From positions 5,142,501-5,206,500 of the forward strand of contig NC_003280.10 in assembly GCF_000002985.6 (NCBI RefSeq): a stretch of DNA of 64,000 nucleotides. Direction: 5' to 3'. The DNA comes from Caenorhabditis elegans (Eukaryota; Nematoda; Chromadorea; Rhabditida; Rhabditidae). Of this stretch, positions 58,034-64,000 are shown piece after piece. A program made the translations under genes and the position numbers. The notes under the pieces were generated by a model that was given only the letters and a program-made list of their open reading frames with translations, searched no databases and had not been told where the DNA came from. Each line of letters begins with the position of its first letter. Positions within the stretch are counted from its first letter, which is position 1.

Positions 58034-60826
58034 TAATCGTATTCAAAAACGCGTTTAAAACGCAAAAGTTGTAATATTTATCTTTTTGCTGGAGCATCAC
58101 CGATTCCCCCGAAAGTTAGTTTATAAAATTTAACTTAAATGTATGCGTTGCAACACAACTTCAGAAGGACAACTTGGTGAACTTTTGCTGCTAACGATAA
58201 GGAATCCAGACTTAAGAAAAATTGAGATTAATTAAAAGTTCAAGAAAAAAGTTTATTCCATAGACCCCTAATAGTGAACCATTTCAGTTAAAGTTGAACT
58301 TCGCGCATCCAGAACGCGTTTTTTACAGAATTTTATTTTGATCTACAGTTGTAATGTTGTAATATTTATGTTAGAAAATATTCACTTCAACAGGCTGATC
58401 AAAAAATAATATACTGCCAAAATTTTTCTAAAATTTTTTCTTTTTTTCCTGGATTTCAGTGACCTGAAAACATAATTTTGAAACAGTAAATCAACTTTTA
58501 CTTGAACAAATAACTATTATTATTCCAAAATTCCAAAACTTCAACATTCAAATGGTCCTTGCCCCTTTTTTCTCTACAACCTCTCTGACATCTCCATATC
58601 TCTTGTCTGTGTCTGGTGACCACTCTCTCTCTCTCTCTCTCTCAACATTTCCCTTTTCTCTTCTTTTCATCGTCTCTTTTCAAATTCCGTGAAGCTGTTA
58701 TTTTCGTTCACTGTGTGCTTCTCTGTTTCTCTTCCATCTGATAGATTTCACATCAAATCGTGTTTGAAAATATGTTTGTAATATGTTTGCTTTTCGGAAA
58801 AAAAATTAGAAAAAAAATCGAAGGAAGAAGATCTATTTACTTTTTGAATCAAAAAATTGTAGAGCAATCGTGTGAGCTTAACATATTTTCCAAATAATTT
58901 TCGGGCCACCTGCTTCATGGTCACCTGATACTTTTTTGCTCTTTTTCATCTTTTTTCTAACAAACACTTTTTTGTTATTCATTTTCACACATTCTAACAA
59001 TTGTTTGCAACATTTTAATCAAATGTGTTTGCTGCAAATGATGATTTTATTATTTCTCTGCTATTTTTCCAATTCCACAGAGACATGACAAGGAAAAATT
59101 ATTTTCTAACTAAAAAAACAACGCATTTTCTTCGACAACGTCTTCTTGTCAAGAAGAAGATTTTTCAAAAAGATAAAGTAAATGAGAAAATCGGATAAAA
59201 TTGTTTTTGTTCTCATCACTTATCGCTTTCTCATACTATTCGTCGTTCTGCCGGGGATTGAGTCGGATTCAGTTGTCGCTATGAAAGTGTTTCCTTTTGA
59301 GTTTGAACATTTTTTATTTAGTTACTTATCGAATTTTCTAGAAATTTAGAACACCTTGCAAGATAATTCAAAAATGGTAGACACTTCTTGAACTTTTCAA
59401 ATTTTTGTAATCTCTCAATAAGTCTCTAGAATTTATTGAACTTATCTTAGTCGCCATCATTCTTCAGACTGATACATTTCCATCACATGTCCATCTCCCT
59501 TCCAATTAAACAACCATAAAAGCTGTGAAAATGGTAAAAGTATCATTGTGTCAACTGATAACAGTCTCTGCCGTTTTCATCGCTACCTATTATAATAGAT
59601 TGTCTTGTTTCAAAGTGTCTAGAACCTCCTCCCGTCCATAATCCCCATCCAAAATGCGCACGCGAGAATGCAATGTTGTTATCAGTTATCCATAAAAAAT
59701 TTATCAATTCTGAAAATGGGAGTGAAGAAGAGAGAGAGAGTGTGAGTGACAGGAGAAAGATAAATATAAGAAATGATGCGGCCGATGGGCTCACGCGAGC
59801 TGGATGCTAAAAGCCGATTAGGCGAGTGAGGCGTGCAGTAGACTTGGCTATTTTATCAATATCAGTTACTTCGTTTTTTTCTGAAGTTTTGGTTTTTTTA
59901 TCTGAAACTTAAAAGGCTTTGGTTTCACTTTTTTGCTACATTGTCTTTTGTGAAATTCCAGATTTAGGATGCTGCAAGCCTAAAAATGTCTGCCACTGTT
60001 TGCAAAATGACCTCCGCTCGCCTCGTGCCTACTCTTGTGCTTTTTTATTTTGAATTCATAACAGAACTTTCAACAAATCAATTGAAAGCGGTAGGCAGGT
60101 ACCTACGCCTAAAGAGGAACCCTATTTTATTTAATGGCACACAGTAGGAAGGACAACTGAAACTTTCAAGCAACTCGTTTAAAAATATTTAAACTTTAAA
60201 TTTTTTCAGAGAAACGTTCTCAAAATCACTTTTCAACTTTCCTCATTTTCCCTATAGACAAAATGTAGAAAAATGTGTTGGACGTATTTTGTCCGTTTAA
60301 ATTATTTTAATAAAATCAAAGAGAGCCGAGATATAAGCAGTCAAAGTGGGGCAAGGGAGGGGATGTATGTAAATACATATAATAGGTAAAATACTGTACT
60401 TTTTCATTGATTTTCGAATGAAAAAGTAACTATATCTGTTGAACAAACATTTTCTTTTTGGACAAAATCAAACGAAGATTGTAATAAATAACGGTGATAG
60501 CCAAAGATATTCGTAAACAAAAAGGCAGTCAATGCCCAATCATCATCTCCACTCTGTTTTCAGGAGCACGTGATCCATTGAACTTTTTGTTTTCGTTATT
60601 TTTCGAAAAAAAAAATATTTCGTAAGTAAGTCCGCCAGTCTGGTGCCAGTTTTCATTCTAATCTTTTATGTACATTTTTATGATCATTCTCCGTCTCTCT
60701 GGAGCTCCATATAGTTCATGATAACAGTTCAATCAGTTGGCTTTGTCTTCTCTTTATCATTCTGTGCACTTGCAACCTTAAACTTTTTTGTATAGTTTTA
60801 TTTTATTTTATTTTATTATAGGAAGA
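58034..60826. other. 2.8-kb region upstream of the last gene, no gene seen
   Basis: Contains a CTCTCTCTCTCTCTC run near 58624-58643 with pyrimidine-rich flanks, a GGCAGGTACCTACGCC foldback near 60093 and AT-rich DNA. The minus-strand frame at 59543-59794 begins with a hydrophobic stretch but has no supporting splice context. Confidence 0.5.
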
Positions 60827-63132
60827 ATGCCGAAGGACACTAACGGTGTCCACTTCTTCAATCCAGCAGCAGATAATAGTGACGAAGAGACTACGGCAGC
60901 TTCTCCAAGTTCTGATGTAAGCCTTCTAAAAATTGATGCTGTAAAAACCTTAAAATTTCTAGGTTGCCCGTCCAAATCCACTCGATAGTGCTCGCGAGTA
61001 TGGAATGAGTTAGTTTTTTATTTAATTTAAAATAATCAAAGTTTAAATTTTCGTCAACCGTGAACTTCCTGAGGAAACTTTTGAAACGTGGAAAAGTTTA
61101 TAAAAAAGGGATAATCGATAAAATTAAATTATTTTCGTATTGTGTCATCGTAGTGTCTACAATCTTCAAATAGTGGTTAAACTGAGGAAACATTATGGGA
61201 TCGAAACATTCAACGGTGAAAAAACAGGTTTAGTTTTACTAGGGCTTTCGTGTAGGCTCAAAATGCCTACCTGCCTGGTTGCCTGCTTATTCTACTACCA
61301 GGGTACACGAAGCTCTTTAGGCAGGCAGGCACGAGACAGGCCTCAGGAACTGAAGTTTTGTCTATTTCAGAATCAAAGTCCTGAAGCCCCTGTAAAAACT
61401 GTTTCTAAAAAGCCGGTAGTTAGCGAGCAACCAAAAAGTGTTAATGAAGCAAATGTTGAGCCAGGGAAAAGAGAGTTGGTAAGAGTTTGAGAATGTCAAC
61501 GTTCTTCATTGGCCAGCGATTTTAGAAACGAGTTTCAACGGATCCTCCGAACATTCAACCGACTATCATTAAATCTCCGGATGATGATCCAGTTTTTCAT
61601 GTTAATCTTTCAAAAGTTGGATCCACCGACACTATTGTCGGCCCAAACCAGGCGAGAAAAGCCCGATCATTTAACATGACAGAAATCGATTTCTCGATTA
61701 CTGGTGTGTCCAGCTCGTTTGCTCCAGTTCCTGGTTGGAATAATGAGAAAAACAATTCAAAGTGAGATTGGCTCTTAATAATTCTCGTTTTTGATATATT
61801 AATTAATTAGGGAGAAAATTGACGTTCCGCCAGACTGTAAGCATCCGCCAGATTCGCCGAGTCCAAAGAGAAAAGCAAAGAAACAAAAGTCTGATGAAGA
61901 TTCTGAGCCACCAAAAGGATATTATGAGGCGAAGAAACAAAAGTGAGAGTGAGAGACTGAACATCTAAGTTGAAATAAAATTTTAGTGAAGACGCAGAGA
62001 GGAAACGGTCCCGCATTTCAGCAAATATCAGTACGAAAGAAGATAAAAGCAATGGTTCAAAGAGTGAGATTTTTGAAGATTCGCATACTTTAGTCTATCG
62101 ATTATCCCGGTTTATAAACTACCACTTAAATATTTGAATAACTTTTCGTGCAATGAATCAAACGTTTAGATAACTTGCCACCTGATATTACTGAAGCTCA
62201 AATTGGTAAGGCAAATGTTGTTTTGTGATTTGTATTGTTTACTGGATTATACATCAACTTAACTTTTACATCGAACATTTATTTCAGAAACCGTCGACAG
62301 TGAACTATTCGACTCGGGACCATTCAAGAAAAACTTTGCGGTACATTCAACAATAAAACCAATAATTTTTTAATGTCTAAATTTAAGTTCGGAAATGCAG
62401 ACCACTCGACAGCTTCACCATTCGAAATCTCAACCACTCCGATTGAAGTTAACGAATCTCGTGCTCACAAAACTATTGAGATCTCGAACCGGTGAGTTTC
62501 ATAGATTTTTAAGAATAACAGTTCTGAAGTACAATTCAGTGAGAAGGGCGCAAAATCAAGACGATGGTCTTGCCTGTGAGTTTGAGAAAAAAGCGTCGTG
62601 AAACTGTTCAATGTTTCCTCGTATTCTATCATTTTCTACTAATATTTATTCTTCATAGAAATATTACTAATTTTTGTAATTATGTATTTTTATGTGTGTT
62701 TCTCAAGCCTTCTACGTAAAAAATACCTATCTCCTTGCCTGCAGGGATACGGGGCTAACGGGTCTCACGGACAGATAGGTAGTTTTGTTCAAGCAGGCTT
62801 ACAAAAACAGCATCATGAAAATATAGGAAGTTTATGGACATACGTTGACATGTATTTCCTTGTGTTTCCTGTGAAAGTTCTAACCCATAACTCTAATCAT
62901 TCCCCGTTGTGCATGTGTTAACATTGTGTGTTGTCTTTTGCAGTGATAAGCCCGCACCGACCACCGGAGAAAAACCTGCCAAAAAGAAAGTGGAAGTTGC
63001 AAAGGATCAGAAAAATCGACGAATGACCGTGGCTCATGTCAATATGGGAATAGCCAATAAAGGATCAACTGCAGTGGTTGGAGATGACTTTTGGTCGCCT
63101 CAAAATTCGGAGAAAAAAGCTTTAAAGCACAG
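60827..63132 (+). CDS. intrinsically disordered protein, gene probably runs off the window
   Basis: Start ATG 60827 (MPKDTNGVHFFNPAADNSDEE). Exons 60827-60916, 60963-61008, 61371-61478, 61526-61761, 61811-61942, 61987-62063, 62170-62205, 62288-62340, 62388-62491, 62540-62575 and 62944-63132. All joins close in phase except between the second and third exons, so an exon between 61009 and 61370 is missing from my model or exon 2 is skipped. The product is low-complexity and charged, with Ser/Pro clusters, a basic PKRKAKKQK that could be a nuclear signal, and SRRWSC, which fits a basophilic kinase site. No folded domain is visible. No convincing stop or polyA signal occurs in frame, so the C-terminus is probably beyond 64,000. 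Product unrecognised. Confidence 0.65.
61258..61345. repeat. foldback repeat (TGCCTACCTGCC ... GGCAGGCAGGCA)
   Basis: ATGCCTACCTGCCTGGTTGC is opposed by TTTAGGCAGGCAGGCACGAG about 50 bases later, in an intron of the last gene. Confidence 0.7.
62725..62790. repeat. foldback repeat in an intron of the last gene
   Basis: AATACCTATCTCCTTGCCTG and its partner near ACAGATAGGTAGTTTTG form an imperfect hairpin of the same class. Confidence 0.45.
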
Positions 63133-64000
63133 GTTAAGAGCTTTCCTTGCATGTTTTGCACTTTGTTGTTGCTCAGAGAGTACAATTAACATCTGTTTAC
63201 AGTAACCCAATATTTTTAAAATTCGTAGGGCAGCCGCATATTTTTTTTGTATTTTGAAAGAAGGGATTAACTGCTTCTAGCACACAAGCCACAATAGATC
63301 TCTTCTCCCCATTTTCACCTACCAGGAAATGAGGATGCTTCTCCCCATTCGTTTTTTTAACTGCTTATGGGAAAATGGTGAAGCAGAAAAAATGACGAGA
63401 CAAAATGTTCACTTGATTCAATGATACCAGAGTCCATTTGACGTTCGTTCTGGAAATCTGATTTTACGCTTGATTTATAATTGACTACGTGATATTTCCA
63501 CCCAAAAAAAATCAGTTGAGGCTCAGTAAATTTTTTGACATAAGTATATAAAAACAACTTTACGGTTTCAAAAGGCTTCCCATCCACTTGCTTTTTTCTT
63601 TCAATTTAAGTCATCCGACCAGGTGTCTCATTCAAGGCTTCTCCTTATCGATGACATATAATCCGCTCGCCCGGAAGAAGAAGGCGATAATATGGATATT
63701 TAACCGCTAAATTGCATTTATCTCTTTATCGCTGATGAGCCACGCACCGCGTAATGTAGTTGTTTGTTGCTCTGCGCTTTAACATTTGAGACCTCTATTT
63801 GTTTTCTTGAATTTTTAAGTACAAAAAATTTAAGTTAAAATATTACCAGGGGCAGACGATAAATGTCGTTTGATATTGATTTGCATGTAATATGGGCAAA
63901 AGTACAGTAAGTCGAAGCGATATATTGTACATTGTGTGTTCAGTTTTGTGTCGTAATGTCTATGATTACCCAGTTCAATAGCCTTGATGAATGGCATAAA
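63133..64000. other. terminal region, probably intron of the last gene
   Basis: No exon can be assigned with confidence. A TTTACAG acceptor at about 63202 could start a further short exon (SNPIFLKF before GTAGGG), which is speculative. Confidence 0.4.

Overview
The window is nematode nuclear DNA, almost certainly Caenorhabditis and most likely C. elegans. Introns are short and AT-rich with TTTTCAG acceptors. The gene content is nematode-specific: major sperm protein (MSP) genes, SRB chemoreceptors and a sperm-specific (SSP) MSP-domain relic. A CREB3-type bZIP gene matches crh-2, which I recall (unchecked) as lying on chromosome II.

Layout. 0.4-1.5 kb: a peroxisomal ECH1-type dienoyl-CoA isomerase (+). 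1.8-4.3 kb: a 25-bp minisatellite with a nested 19-bp array. 4.5-8.3 kb: an unrecognised multipass membrane protein and an Sra-superfamily receptor (both -). 10.6-28.5 kb: seven SRB loci (-), namely four intact ones (10.6, 19.5, 22.8 and 27.3 kb), one intact gene with an MSP gene inside intron 1, one clear pseudogene and one with a lost splice acceptor. This stretch also holds a decayed msp+srb duplicate, a 5'-truncated LINE-like insertion and a TSSK-type kinase. 29.4-34.8 kb: a small secreted protein, then a 645-residue coiled-coil gene whose large intron holds an antisense basic tail-anchored protein gene and a rearranged SSP pseudogene. 34.9-35.5 kb: a small secreted peptide gene. 37.2-45.1 kb (possibly to 50.5 kb): crh-2 with at least three apparent start exons; an intron carries ten TGACGTGG elements. 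51.8-57.7 kb: two intact MSP genes flanking an SH2/tyrosine kinase with a roughly 390-residue Lys/Arg-rich tail. 60.8 kb onward: exons of a disordered protein that probably runs off the window.

Two themes stand out. Sperm genes (MSP, SSP relic, TSSK, probably the SH2 kinase) are interleaved with chemoreceptor genes, and segmental duplication has mixed their parts. The bZIP gene carries, upstream of its short-isoform start, a dense cluster of the motif its own family and XBP-1/ATF6 bind. Exon joins were worked out by hand from splice consensus and reading phase, so boundaries may be off by a few bases.
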